Counted from the stretch's first letter, positions 1-8,812 are shown. The stretch is DNA of 64,000 nucleotides from Bacteroidota bacterium (GCA_023411265.1 JAEYOX010000063.1:32509-96508), one strand, 5' to 3'. The notes: generated by a model from the letters alone, not told the origin. A program made the numbers and translations.

Positions 1-1
1 A

Positions 2-259
2 GAAGAAGTTTCTTTTCTGAACAAAGCTGCCATTAAAAAAACACTGAAAAATATTCAGCCTTATTCAAAAATTACTATCGATGCTAAAGGTACTTCCTAT
101 ATTACTTCGGATGTTTTAGAACTGATTCAGGATTTTGCCAACATTCGAGCTAAGGAGGAAAATATTCAGGTACAACTAATTGGTTTTCGCACAGATTATC
201 TTGATTACGAATCAAATCAACACTCTCATATTACCATCAATCACAGAAGGGCCATGTAA
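2..259 (+). CDS. SulP-family anion transporter, C-terminal STAS domain (5' truncated by window)
   Basis: Only the last 85 residues are present, open from the first bases to a TAA at 257-259. The segment reads as a small alpha/beta domain (ITIDAKGTSYITSDVLELI, then EENIQVQLIGF), which fits the STAS domain that closes SulP sulfate/bicarbonate transporters. The tail HSHITINHRRAM is basic and probably cytoplasmic. A beta-carbonic anhydrase gene follows 41 bases downstream on the same strand. In known SulP-carbonic anhydrase pairs the enzyme interconverts CO2 and bicarbonate for the transporter, so a bicarbonate role is inferred here. The membrane part lies outside the window, so the family call rests on this domain and the neighbour. 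Confidence 0.7.
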   Translation, partial: EEVSFLNKAAIKKTLKNIQPYSKITIDAKGTSYITSDVLELIQDFANIRAKEENIQVQLIGFRTDYLDYESNQHSHITINHRRAM

Positions 260-300
260 AAACAAATTTAACATTCAACTAATATAAAAATATAAATCAA

Positions 301-936
301 ATGAAAGCACATACATCAGAAACTCAGGCAACAATAACCCCCGAAAAGGCCTTGGAATTTTTGAAAGAAGGAAATGAAAGATTCGTGAAAAATCTGAAAA
401 TAAACAGAAATCTTCTAGAACAAGTAAATGATACGCGTGAAGGACAATGGCCTTTTGCAGTGATACTGAGCTGTATAGACAGCAGAACTTCTGCAGAATT
501 GATTTTCGACCAAGGTCTCGGCGATATTTTCAGCATCCGAATTGCGGGGAATTTTGTGAATCAGGATATTCTTGGTTCCATGGAGTTTGGCTGTAAAATC
601 GCAGGATCCAAACTTGTAGTAGTTTTGGGACACAGTAAATGCGGAGCATTAAAGGGCGGATTAGATGCTGCGGCAGTACAAGGCCTTGGAATGGACAACC
701 TGAACCAACTTATTTATCATTTTGACTCCTGTATTCAGGAAGTGATACACGAAGGAGAGGAAAGATCTTCCAAGAACGAAAATCTGCTGGAACGTCTCAA
801 TATTTGTAATATTAAGAGAACCATCGATGATATCAGAAACCAAAGCCACACCTTAAAAATGATGGAAGAAAACGGCGAAATAAAAATCGTAGGCGCAAAT
901 TATTGCGTGGAAAGCGGCACTGTAAGCTGGATCTGA
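301..936 (+). CDS. Beta-class carbonic anhydrase
   Basis: Reversible hydration of CO2 to bicarbonate in the cytoplasm; zinc enzyme. The 211-residue protein has the beta-class signature: Cys58-x-Asp60-x-Arg62 (CIDSR) and His111-x-x-Cys114 (HSKC), giving the Cys/His/Cys zinc ligands and the Asp/Arg dyad. Length is normal for bacterial beta-CAs. It follows a SulP transporter end by 41 bases, a common pairing that suggests bicarbonate uptake or CO2 handling. The ATG at 301 is the first in frame and has an A-rich stretch ahead of it instead of a Shine-Dalgarno sequence, as usual in this phylum. A bidirectional hairpin terminator follows. Confidence 0.95.
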   Translation: MKAHTSETQATITPEKALEFLKEGNERFVKNLKINRNLLEQVNDTREGQWPFAVILSCIDSRTSAELIFDQGLGDIFSIRIAGNFVNQDILGSMEFGCKIAGSKLVVVLGHSKCGALKGGLDAAAVQGLGMDNLNQLIYHFDSCIQEVIHEGEERSSKNENLLERLNICNIKRTIDDIRNQSHTLKMMEENGEIKIVGANYCVESGTVSWI

Positions 937-956
937 CGATTGATTTATTATTTTGG

Positions 957-979
957 AAAGCTGCTGCAATGGCAGCTTT
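957..979. terminator. Bidirectional hairpin terminator between carbonic anhydrase and pth
   Basis: Perfect 8-bp stem AAAGCTGC / GCAGCTTT with a 7-base loop and T-rich flanks on both strands. It lies between two convergent genes and can serve both. Confidence 0.75.
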
Positions 980-992
980 TCTATTTTAAACT

Positions 993-1556
993 CTATTTTC
1001 CGTTAAATGCAGACATGGTATTCTGGATGCCTGCAAATACAAAAGATAAAACCGCTTTGGAAAATATGTCAATACGTTCAGGAAGTTTTTCTTCTTCGGT
1101 AGCATTCCAGTTTCCCAATACATAATCTACCTGACGGCCTTCGGTAAAATCAGCAGAAATGCCGAATCTTAATCGCGGATATTGCAGTGTCTGAAGTTCT
1201 TCCTGAATGCTTTTCAGTCCATTATGGCCTGCATCCGAACCCTTGGCTTTCATTCTTAAGGTACCAAAAGGTAAAGCAAGATCATCGGTAATCACCAGCA
1301 AATTCTCCAGAGCTATATTTTCTTTCTGCATCCAGTATTTGACGGCTTTTCCCGAAAGGTTCATATACGTGTCCGGTTTCAGGATAAAGATTTTTCGCCC
1401 TTTGTATTTTCCTTCTGCCATCCATCCGAAATTGGCTGTATTAAAAGAAGCATCTACTTCTTTTGCTACATTTTCAGCTATTTTAAAACCAATATTATGA
1501 CGTGTTTCAGCATATTCTGCTCCTTTATTTCCCAAACCGACAATCAGATATTTCAT
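993..1556 (-). CDS. pth: Peptidyl-tRNA hydrolase
   Basis: Releases tRNA from prematurely dropped peptidyl-tRNA in the cytoplasm. The 187-residue product has the whole family pattern: N-terminal LIVGLGN with Asn10, catalytic His20 in TRHNIG, the PDTYMNLSG motif (Asn66), ITDDLALPFG (Asp91/92) and the GSDAGHNGLKSI loop (His111, Asn112). Length is typical. The start ATG at 1556 lies 27 bases after a TATTTTTG -7 box. It is convergent with the carbonic anhydrase and downstream of the lipoprotein array on the same strand, from which a hairpin separates it. Confidence 0.97.
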   Translation of the reverse strand: MKYLIVGLGNKGAEYAETRHNIGFKIAENVAKEVDASFNTANFGWMAEGKYKGRKIFILKPDTYMNLSGKAVKYWMQKENIALENLLVITDDLALPFGTLRMKAKGSDAGHNGLKSIQEELQTLQYPRLRFGISADFTEGRQVDYVLGNWNATEEEKLPERIDIFSKAVLSFVFAGIQNTMSAFNGK

Positions 1557-1583
1557 GTAAGGATAATTTCAATTCAATTTGAA

Positions 1584-1591
1584 CAAAAATA
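1584..1591 (-). promoter_or_regulatory. -7 promoter box for pth
   Basis: TATTTTTG on the minus strand fits the Bacteroidota -7 consensus TAnnTTTG. No good -33 TTG is seen at 20 bases. It directly follows the terminator hairpin of the upstream lipoprotein gene. Confidence 0.5.
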
Positions 1592-1592
1592 G

Positions 1593-1621
1593 CAAAATCC
1601 CAACATAGCGCCGGGATTTTG
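1593..1621 (-). terminator. Hairpin terminator after lipoprotein A
   Basis: Perfect 9-bp stem CAAAATCCC / GGGATTTTG with an 11-base loop, followed on the minus strand by CTATTTTTG. It closes the lipoprotein array and abuts the pth promoter box. Confidence 0.65.
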
Positions 1622-1640
1622 ATAGGAAGTTTCTTCATTT

Positions 1641-2477
1641 CTAAAAAGGTATATATTCAAAATGCAAGGTGGTATCTGCCTGGTTGGAAGTTTCCGGGAA
1701 ACCTTCAGAATTGTAAGTAATGACTACATTTTCCGTTTGCGAACCTGAGTTCGTTTCTGCAATCATCGTTTTATAATTGCTGATAGAAAGGGCGGGAATA
1801 CCTACAAGATTGCCTTCTTGGTGAATATTGGAAAGAATGAGCGGAATGGGAAGCGTTCTAAATGGATTCTGGTGGGTGTCATAATCTGAATAATTTGTTG
1901 TGGTAACCACCGGGGATCCAGGCACTGAACTGTCATCAAGTGTGAATATCCATTTAGAAATATTAAAATCGGAATAGCTGAGTTCACTTTTCAAAGTTCT
2001 ATATGCTGAAGCATTTCCGGGCAGATAAAATGCAGTGGTGATGATCGTCGGTTGATTGCCATTGTAAGCAATTTCAGTATGAAAAGCTTCAAGAATGATT
2101 CCCAACTGGCTGATGGTTCCGGAAATTTCCACGACTTGCGCTCCACTGTATTGAAACTCCGAAGTAATAATAACAGGATCTGTTAAGGTATTGTCTTTTT
2201 TTGTAATTTTCTCAATCCGATTGCCGTCGTATTCAATGGTTTCGACAACTTGATTATTCCCTTTTGTAACAGACATCAGCCTGTTTCCAATGTAGTTATA
2301 ATGAATATCGTAAGGTGTGGCGGAAGTTTTCTGAACATTAACTTTGCTCAGCAGTCTGTTATTAACATAATTGGGCAAGAGATCATTTAATCCGCCTAAA
2401 TCTCCTGTCGATCTGCTACAGGATACAAACAAAACTAGAGCGAAAAATAGGGATGCGTATTTAAGTTTTATTTTCAT
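1641..2477 (-). CDS. Tandem-array lipoprotein A (function unknown)
   Basis: A 278-residue putative lipoprotein. MKIKLKYASLFFALVLFVSC is an SPII signal with a Cys at the end of the hydrophobic stretch; I chose the ATG at 2477 because the four residues before it add nothing to the signal. The mature part is rich in short beta-strand repeats of the type YDIHYNYIGNRLMSV and IEYDGNRIEKI, reminiscent of RHS/YD-like strands. It shares the motif D-x3-NP-F-x2-LP (YDTHQNPFRTLP) and an aromatic C-terminus (FEYIPF) with the three genes upstream. It is the last of four paralogues on the same strand. Location is probably the outer membrane; function is not known. Confidence 0.8.
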   Translation of the reverse strand: MKIKLKYASLFFALVLFVSCSRSTGDLGGLNDLLPNYVNNRLLSKVNVQKTSATPYDIHYNYIGNRLMSVTKGNNQVVETIEYDGNRIEKITKKDNTLTDPVIITSEFQYSGAQVVEISGTISQLGIILEAFHTEIAYNGNQPTIITTAFYLPGNASAYRTLKSELSYSDFNISKWIFTLDDSSVPGSPVVTTTNYSDYDTHQNPFRTLPIPLILSNIHQEGNLVGIPALSISNYKTMIAETNSGSQTENVVITYNSEGFPETSNQADTTLHFEYIPF

Positions 2478-2502
2478 ATTTAAAATCATTATTAAATTAA
2501 AA

Positions 2503-2524
2503 GAGAAACGCTTTCACATTTCTC
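2503..2524 (-). terminator. Weak hairpin after lipoprotein B
   Basis: GAGAAA / TTTCTC, a 6-bp stem with a 10-base loop, followed on the minus strand by TTTTAATTT. It may partly end transcription between lipoproteins B and A. Confidence 0.4.
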
Positions 2525-2547
2525 CTGTTTTTTAAAATTATGTTTCC

Positions 2548-3438
2548 TTAGAAAGGTCGATAATCGTACACAATGCCCCATCCCGAAACGGCATATTTCA
2601 AAGCATCATAATTGTATTGGGTTTCTTCCACATGCGGAAACGGTTCTACATTGGTTTCCCAGATGATTTCTTTCGGATTGTTAGCTGAGAATCTATAGTT
2701 AAAATACAAGTTTTCAAAACTTTTGTGCAGCTTATAACCAAAAGGAAGCAGCGTATATGGATTGATTCCTGTATCATATTCAGCAAAATCATAAGTTTGG
2801 TAAATAGGAGAAGGCTCCAGATTGCCCATCACAATTGACCCTATTTCTTTATAGACGTTGGTGACATTTTTCTTTGAGCTGTTATAAGTATAATCTACTT
2901 TCCAATACGATGTAAAAACAAACGGTGTAAGCGGAACTACATTTCCTGTTTTGCTGAGAACGGAAATCAATTTTCCGGACGCATCAAAGCTAGGCTCGTA
3001 CGTGGTGTTGCTTCGCTGAACTACAATATCAATAAACGGAACCGTATGTATATCCTCGTAAACGCTTCTGGTTTCTGTGATCAGATTCAGAACGTTACCG
3101 TTCATGATGTCGTAATTAAATTCCTGAACGTAGGAAATACTGTCTCCTTCTACAACGCCGTTATAATCGATCCTACTGATAAGATCTCCGGAATAGGAAA
3201 TATTGGTAATAGCATTCTCTTCCACTACCTGAACTAACTTTCTGCCCGCATAATTATATTGTGCTAAAACTTTAGCGGAGGTTACTTCCTGATATAGAAA
3301 ACGATCTTTTCCCAAACCACCTTGGTTGTCGTTCATATTATTTAGCAGATTTCCGTCATCGTCTCCCATCCTTTGACAGGACAGGACTGTGAAAAGCGAC
3401 AGTAAAGCAGATAAAATTAAATATGTTTGTTTTTTCAT
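2548..3438 (-). CDS. Tandem-array lipoprotein B (function unknown)
   Basis: A 296-residue putative lipoprotein with an SPII signal (MKKQTYLILSALLSLFTVLSC). Repeated strands such as VLAQYNYAGRKLVQV and NISYSGDLISRIDYNG precede the array motif EYDTGINPYTLLPFGY and the C-terminus IVYDYRPF. It starts 21 bases after lipoprotein C ends, so the two are probably cotranscribed from the promoter ahead of C. Divergence from its neighbours is high outside the signal, the NP motif and the tail, which suggests old duplications. No enzymatic motif is visible and I cannot assign a function. Confidence 0.8.
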   Translation of the reverse strand: MKKQTYLILSALLSLFTVLSCQRMGDDDGNLLNNMNDNQGGLGKDRFLYQEVTSAKVLAQYNYAGRKLVQVVEENAITNISYSGDLISRIDYNGVVEGDSISYVQEFNYDIMNGNVLNLITETRSVYEDIHTVPFIDIVVQRSNTTYEPSFDASGKLISVLSKTGNVVPLTPFVFTSYWKVDYTYNSSKKNVTNVYKEIGSIVMGNLEPSPIYQTYDFAEYDTGINPYTLLPFGYKLHKSFENLYFNYRFSANNPKEIIWETNVEPFPHVEETQYNYDALKYAVSGWGIVYDYRPF

Positions 3439-3459
3439 TACGTTGTTGTTAAGATAAAT

Positions 3460-4332
3460 TTAAGGCTTCGACTGATAAAAATACTTTTGAAACCCATTTG
3501 AAGTGATATAATTGTGCGTATCGTATTTGTATGTGAAAGTAGTTTCCACAACAGGATCCGTTCCTTTCTTAAATTTAAGTTTTGCGGCATTGTTATCTGA
3601 CATGCGCGCATACATTTCCGGAAATAAAGTTCCCATGATGAGCAAATAATTTTCGGGAATGGAGGTGTAAGGATTAATCCTCCAATCGAAGTTGCTGTAT
3701 TCATACTTAGTAGAATCAGAACTTTCCGCAACACCTGTTGTTACATTTATTACTTCATCAATAGATTGAATTTCAGTCACGTTATTTCCGTCAAATTGCA
3801 GGTGATCTTTTCGAAGATTCGGATAAACATAATTAGGAGCACTCGCCAAATCGGTTGTCTTTTGGGTCTGTATTCCTGTCAGTTTTCCGTCAGCATCGTG
3901 AACAAATATAGAAATAGCGTGTTCTGTATGGGTACTGCCCACGTAAAAGTCCCTCATAAGACTTACTAATTTACCTGTGGAAGGCTGATAATTAGGAATC
4001 AAATCAAATCTGCCGATAGTTGTAGTTCCGGGATAAGTCCCGTTCACTTCAATTTTAGAAATTCGGTTACCAAGATAAAAGATATAAATAGTTTGCTGTT
4101 CTATCTGCGTATTCCCATCGTATTTACTACGTTTTATTTGGAAAAGCTTGCCTTGGTTTATTTCATATTGCTCTTCATCAACACCGTTTGTTACTACTTT
4201 TTTCAGCATTCTGGGGCCGGAGATATCATTAGGATCATCCCAACCGTACACATTAGCCGGATCCGATTCCGAACAGGAATTGAAAATAAGCAGCCCTGTG
4301 ATAAGACCAAAAAGTTGTAAAAACTTCTTCAT
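3460..4332 (-). CDS. Tandem-array lipoprotein C (function unknown)
   Basis: A 290-residue putative lipoprotein: signal MKKFLQLFGLITGLLIFNSC, then SESDPANVYGWDDPNDISGPR, closely matched by lipoprotein D (PPDPAAIYG and NIAGPR). The array motif is NFDWRINPYTSIPENY, and the tail ends in YFYQSKP. C and D are the closest pair in the array by eye. A full-consensus promoter lies 26 bases upstream of the ATG and probably drives C and B together. Function unknown; surface-exposed outer-membrane anchoring is a guess from the lipobox alone. Confidence 0.82.
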   Translation of the reverse strand: MKKFLQLFGLITGLLIFNSCSESDPANVYGWDDPNDISGPRMLKKVVTNGVDEEQYEINQGKLFQIKRSKYDGNTQIEQQTIYIFYLGNRISKIEVNGTYPGTTTIGRFDLIPNYQPSTGKLVSLMRDFYVGSTHTEHAISIFVHDADGKLTGIQTQKTTDLASAPNYVYPNLRKDHLQFDGNNVTEIQSIDEVINVTTGVAESSDSTKYEYSNFDWRINPYTSIPENYLLIMGTLFPEMYARMSDNNAAKLKFKKGTDPVVETTFTYKYDTHNYITSNGFQKYFYQSKP

Positions 4333-4358
4333 AATACTGTTTTAAATTTATTAATACA

Positions 4359-4389
4359 CAAAACTAAATATTTTTTAAAGATACACCAA
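4359..4389 (-). promoter_or_regulatory. Full-consensus promoter for lipoproteins C-B
   Basis: Minus strand TTG (4387-4389), 20-base spacer, TAGTTTTG (4359-4366). This fits the Bacteroidota housekeeping consensus TTG-N19/21-TAnnTTTG. Confidence 0.7.
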
Positions 4390-4450
4390 TATTTGGCAAC
4401 AAAAATTTCAATTGGTTTCGTGATTGTAAATGTCTGATAATAATGCTCAA

Positions 4451-5317
4451 CTACTGGATAGGTTTGTAATAAATTTTCCGTAGTCCAATATCCGCTGATA
4501 TCGGGTAGTTGTAGGAATCGTAAACCATATCACTTACGGTGGTTATTATAGGGGCAGATGGAGAAATAGCATAAATCATAGTGCTTTTCATCATATTATT
4601 GTAATTGAGCCCGGCCAACAATAAAGAATGAAGGGAAGACATTCCAATATGATACTCCTTGGGCAATGTGGTCATGGGATTTATTTTGTTGTCAAAATTT
4701 TCAAAAAGATAAGTCATTCCCATTTGCGGAATGGCGGGATCTAAAACATTATTGGTCACAAATCCGTGCTCATCCTCTATCTTTACTAAATTTTCTCCAG
4801 AATAAGTCATCGTGCTAATTGTATAATGACTCCAATCATTAGACCCCGGAGAACCTGTTAATGCCTTCTTCCGAGTTATTTTAGAAATTTTTCCAGATGC
4901 ATTATATTCCAATTCTGAAAGCTGAAATGATAGAGACATAATACCTACAAAATTTTCATCTGTAATTTGGCTGACTTTTCCTGAACTGTCATAATAAAGC
5001 TTAATTTCTATTTTACTTGTGGAAGAAGTACGTACGATTTTATTGATTTTATTATTAGAATTATAATCGATCGCTGTAGTATCTCCGTTTTTATTCACCA
5101 CGGCTTGGAGAAGTCCAGAAGGTGTGGAAAAATATTCCTCAATCACAATACCTGCGCTATCGCTTTTTGTAATAATCCTCGGCCCTGCAATATTAGCACC
5201 CGGATTATTGGGATCGTTAGGTGTCAATCCATAGATGGCAGCAGGATCAGGAGGAACACACGAGAAGATTACAAGCGCAATACATCCCGCAAAAAAAAGA
5301 GATAAAAATTTATTCAT
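4451..5317 (-). CDS. Tandem-array lipoprotein D (function unknown)
   Basis: A 288-residue putative lipoprotein when started at the ATG at 5317 (MNKFLSLFFAGCIALVIFSC). A longer reading from 5377 would put 20 residues ahead of the signal and run back through the promoter box, so it is rejected. After the lipobox comes PPDPAAIYGLTPNDPNNPG, then short strands (LSELEYNASGKISKI), the array motif NFDNKINPMTTLPKEY and the tail RKIYYKPIQ. It is the first of the four paralogues and lies directly after mfd. It ends about 60 bases before the promoter of lipoprotein C, so it is probably its own transcription unit. Confidence 0.82.
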   Translation of the reverse strand: MNKFLSLFFAGCIALVIFSCVPPDPAAIYGLTPNDPNNPGANIAGPRIITKSDSAGIVIEEYFSTPSGLLQAVVNKNGDTTAIDYNSNNKINKIVRTSSTSKIEIKLYYDSSGKVSQITDENFVGIMSLSFQLSELEYNASGKISKITRKKALTGSPGSNDWSHYTISTMTYSGENLVKIEDEHGFVTNNVLDPAIPQMGMTYLFENFDNKINPMTTLPKEYHIGMSSLHSLLLAGLNYNNMMKSTMIYAISPSAPIITTVSDMVYDSYNYPISADIGLRKIYYKPIQ

Positions 5318-5334
5318 AATATTGATATATATTG

Positions 5335-5342
5335 CAAAAATA
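5335..5342 (-). promoter_or_regulatory. -7 promoter box for lipoprotein D
   Basis: TATTTTTG on the minus strand, 17 bases before the ATG at 5317 and downstream of the mfd stop. No matching -33 TTG at 20 bases. Confidence 0.45.
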
Positions 5343-5377
5343 TCTTTTTTAGGCAATAAAAGGATATGTTTTCGCAC

Positions 5378-8300
5378 TTATTTTAAAATTCTCTCCAAAA
5401 CATCGGTTACTTCGTCCACGTTTTTCACATTTTCCTTCCTCATCATGAGCTGGTTTCCTTCCTTTGACTGTTTTTCTTTCAAAGTAGCTTCAGTGGGATT
5501 TGAAGTAAGATACGTGATAATATGCCTGAATTTCTCGCTTGTGTAAAATTTATCCTGCGGATTAGGCGGAAAATAACCCAGAAAAATACCGTTTTTTACG
5601 ACAATTTTCTCAAAACCAATATCAGAAGCAAGCCACTTCAGTTCTACAGATTTTAAAAGGTTTTGTGCTTCCTGAGGCAGATTCCCAAAACGATCGACCA
5701 GTTCACTTTCAAACTTCTGAAGCTCGGTTTTGTTCGGAATTGCTGCGAGTTTTTGGTATAAGGAAAGTCTTTCTTCCGTACTTTGAACATAAGAATCCGG
5801 GAGCATCAGCTCCATATCAGTGTCAATATTTACGTCTTTAGTTGTACTGATCAATTTTTTTCGTTCTTCTTCGTTTTCAAAAAGATTTTCAAATGTTTCA
5901 TCATTCTGCAATTCGTCCAAAGCTTCCTGCATGATTTTCTGGTACGTTTCAAAGCCCATTTCATTGATAAAACCACTTTGTTCGGCACCCAACAAATCTC
6001 CCGCTCCACGAATTTCCAGATCTTTCATCGCAATCTGAAAGCCACTTCCCAAATCTGAAAACTGCTCGATAGCTTCCAAACGTTTCCGCGCATCGGAAGT
6101 AATCATATCATAGGGAGGTGTTATCAGATAACAAAACGCTTTCCTGTTGCTTCGCCCCACTCTTCCTCGCATTTGATGCAAATCTGCCATCCCGAATCTC
6201 TGAGCATCGTTGATGAAAATAGTATTGGCATTGGGCACATCCACTCCGGATTCTACAATAGTGGTAGAAACCAAAACATCATATTTACCTTCCATAAAAT
6301 CCAGAACATTCTGTTCCAGTTGCTTCCCTTCCATTTGCCCATGACCGGTTATTACTCTGGCTTCGGGAACCAGCCTCTGAATCAATCCTGCAATATCTTT
6401 CAGGTTTTCGATTCTGTTGTTGATGAAAAAGACCTGTCCGCCACGCTGAATTTCATACGCAACCGCATCACGAATCATTTCCTCGTTAAATCCGATTACC
6501 TGCGTTTCCACCGGCTGGCGATTGGGCGGAGGCGTTTTAATAACCGATAAATCGCGTGCTGCCATTAGTGAAAACTGAAGTGTTCTGGGAATGGGAGTCG
6601 CTGTTAACGTCAGCGTATCAATATTATTTTTCAGCGTCTTGAGCTTATCTTTTACATTGACCCCGAATTTATGTTCTTCATCAATAATTAAAAGTCCCAA
6701 ATCTTTGAAGACAATATCTTTTCCTACGAGTTGGTGCGTTCCAATGACGATGTCAATCTTCCCGTTTTTCAGGCCTTCCTTAGTTTCTGATTTCTGTTTT
6801 GCAGTTCGGAAACGGTTCAGATACGAAATAGTTACCGGAAAACCCTTCAGTCTCTCTTGAAAACTGCGGTAATGCTGAAAGGCAAGGATTGTTGTGGGAA
6901 CCAACACAGCCACCTGTTTACCATCTGTAGCCGCTTTAAACGCTGCACGAATGGCGACCTCGGTCTTTCCAAATCCGACATCTCCGCAAACCAATCTATC
7001 CATCACTGTTTGTGCTTCCATGTCTTTTTTCACATCCAAAGTTGCTTTTTCCTGATCCGGAGTATCTTCATAAATAAAACTCGCTTCTAGTTCATTTTGG
7101 AGATAAGAATCCGGAGAGAATGCAAATCCTATCGCAGATTTTCTTTCAGCATACAGTTTTATGAGATCGAACGCAATTTGCTTTACTTTGGCTTTTGTTT
7201 TTTGTTTTAGAGATTTCCAAGCTGGCGACCCAAGTTTGGACAGAACAATTTCCCTTCCGTCCGGTCCGTTGTACTTTGATATTTTATGAAGAGAATGAAT
7301 GGATACATACAGCAAATCCTGATTTTTATAAACAAGTTTGAAGCACTCCTGAACTCTCCCGTTATTGTTGATCTTGACCAATCCCATGAATTTCCCGATG
7401 CCATGATCAATATGAGCAATATAGTCACCGATTTTCAGCGACATCAGATCTTTCAACGTCAACTGTTCCGATTTGGCAAAAGTATTCTTCGCTTGATACC
7501 TCTGATATCGGTCAAAAATCTGATGATCTGTGTAAACCGAAATTTTTAGTTCACCGTCAACAAAGCCTTCATGGAGCTCAGACCGGAAACTTTTAAATGA
7601 AACCTCATGATTCAACTCTTCCAAAATGCTTTCCAGCCGTTCTTTCTGTTTTTCTGAGGTAAAGGAAATCCATACAGCATAGCCCTGATCTCTTTTATCT
7701 TTTAAATCCTCGGCCAGAAGTTCAAAGTTTTTGTGAAAACTGGGCTGTTGCGTTTGGTTCAAAAGAATTGAAACTTGAGAAAAACTGAACGCTTGAGAAG
7801 TAAAATCGACCCATTTGAATTTCTGTAAATTTTCGGCAAGAATTTCTGCTGAAACAAAAAGTTCCTCCGGACTCTGATGTTTTAATTCTCTGCTTAATTT
7901 TTCAAAATTAATTTCTGCTTTTTCATAAAATTCGCGGATTCTCTTTTCACCTAAAAAAGCATCTTTTGAAACAAGATAACTGTCTTTTGGAAGTAAATCA
8001 AAGAAAGCAACCTTACCACCGGAAACCGTAAAATTCATGTTGGAAACCAGCTGAAACTGATTTATTTTTTCCTTGGAAAGCTGGGTTTCAATATCAAAAG
8101 TTCTGATATTTTCCACTTCACTTCCGAAAAAAGTGATGCGATAAGGTTCTTCATTCGAATAGGAGAAAACATCAACAATTCCACCACGGACAGAAAACTC
8201 TCCCGGCTCCGATACGAAATCCACTTGAGCAAAATTGTAATGGGCAAGTAGTTCATCAACAAAATTGAAATCCAGAGAATCACCCGTTCGGATGGTGTGT

Positions 8301-8734
8301 GAAATTCCCTTAAAATCTTCCTTCCTCAGAACTTTTTCACTCAATGCTGCAAACGGCGCTACAATCACTTTGGGTTCTGTTTCAGAATTTAAACGGTTCA
8401 GCACTTCTGTTCGCAAAACCAAATTAGCATTCTGAACTTTTTCAATCTGATACGCTTCCAGATGCGAGGGCGGAAAATACAGCACCTTATCTTTTCCCAA
8501 AAGTTCTTCCAGTTCCGTAACAGCATACAAACCCTCTTCCTTATCATTTAACAGAAAAAGGACGGTTTTTTTCTGAGTCAGAAACAGTTCGGCCACAAAA
8601 AGTGATGGAACAGAACCGGCAAAACCTTTCACAGAAATATGGTCGTTGATTTCCAGATGATGAAAAATTTCTTGCCCGAAATTCGTTTTTAAAAGATAAG
8701 GAAGAAGCGTATCGCTGATATTTTTTAATTGCAT
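5378..8734 (-). CDS. mfd: Transcription-repair coupling factor Mfd
   Basis: Removes RNA polymerase stalled at DNA damage and recruits UvrA. The 1118-residue protein is of normal family length. It has an N-terminal UvrB-like region (residues 1-350), the CarD-like RNA polymerase interaction domain (about 430-500; HIDHGIGKF), and a RecG-like SF2 translocase with Walker A GDVGFGKTEVA (about 583), the DEEH box (about 683), SATTIVESGVDVPNAN-type motif V and QMRGRVGRS motif VI. A C-terminal TRCF domain follows. The ATG at 8734 gives MQLKNISDTLLPYLL; the upstream extension to 8770 is unlikely. A hairpin and a -7 box lie in the leader. Confidence 0.97.
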   Translation of the reverse strand: MQLKNISDTLLPYLLKTNFGQEIFHHLEINDHISVKGFAGSVPSLFVAELFLTQKKTVLFLLNDKEEGLYAVTELEELLGKDKVLYFPPSHLEAYQIEKVQNANLVLRTEVLNRLNSETEPKVIVAPFAALSEKVLRKEDFKGISHTIRTGDSLDFNFVDELLAHYNFAQVDFVSEPGEFSVRGGIVDVFSYSNEEPYRITFFGSEVENIRTFDIETQLSKEKINQFQLVSNMNFTVSGGKVAFFDLLPKDSYLVSKDAFLGEKRIREFYEKAEINFEKLSRELKHQSPEELFVSAEILAENLQKFKWVDFTSQAFSFSQVSILLNQTQQPSFHKNFELLAEDLKDKRDQGYAVWISFTSEKQKERLESILEELNHEVSFKSFRSELHEGFVDGELKISVYTDHQIFDRYQRYQAKNTFAKSEQLTLKDLMSLKIGDYIAHIDHGIGKFMGLVKINNNGRVQECFKLVYKNQDLLYVSIHSLHKISKYNGPDGREIVLSKLGSPAWKSLKQKTKAKVKQIAFDLIKLYAERKSAIGFAFSPDSYLQNELEASFIYEDTPDQEKATLDVKKDMEAQTVMDRLVCGDVGFGKTEVAIRAAFKAATDGKQVAVLVPTTILAFQHYRSFQERLKGFPVTISYLNRFRTAKQKSETKEGLKNGKIDIVIGTHQLVGKDIVFKDLGLLIIDEEHKFGVNVKDKLKTLKNNIDTLTLTATPIPRTLQFSLMAARDLSVIKTPPPNRQPVETQVIGFNEEMIRDAVAYEIQRGGQVFFINNRIENLKDIAGLIQRLVPEARVITGHGQMEGKQLEQNVLDFMEGKYDVLVSTTIVESGVDVPNANTIFINDAQRFGMADLHQMRGRVGRSNRKAFCYLITPPYDMITSDARKRLEAIEQFSDLGSGFQIAMKDLEIRGAGDLLGAEQSGFINEMGFETYQKIMQEALDELQNDETFENLFENEEERKKLISTTKDVNIDTDMELMLPDSYVQSTEERLSLYQKLAAIPNKTELQKFESELVDRFGNLPQEAQNLLKSVELKWLASDIGFEKIVVKNGIFLGYFPPNPQDKFYTSEKFRHIITYLTSNPTEATLKEKQSKEGNQLMMRKENVKNVDEVTDVLERILK

Positions 8735-8760
8735 TAGAATGAGTGATATATAACCAGAAT

Positions 8761-8786
8761 ACGGTTTCAAAATTTATTGAAACCGT
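8761..8786 (-). repeat. Perfect inverted repeat in the mfd leader
   Basis: ACGGTTTCAA, 6-base AT loop, TTGAAACCGT: a perfect 10-bp stem between the predicted -7 box and the mfd ATG (26 bases away). No T-run follows, so it is more like an operator or mRNA leader hairpin than a terminator. Confidence 0.6.
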
Positions 8787-8804
8787 TCCAGCAAATGAAG
8801 AATG

Positions 8805-8812
8805 CAAATTTA
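8805..8812 (-). promoter_or_regulatory. -7 promoter box for mfd
   Basis: TAAATTTG on the minus strand, 70 bases before the mfd ATG. It matches TAnnTTTG; the -33 element is not clear. Confidence 0.45.

Noticed and set aside
940..1125. 61-codon plus-strand frame after carbonic anhydrase
   Set aside because: It runs through the terminator hairpin and the 3' end of pth, and its product has no protein-like features.
3438..3734. 98-codon minus-strand frame
   Set aside because: It lies wholly inside lipoprotein C in another frame and lacks any recognisable domain.
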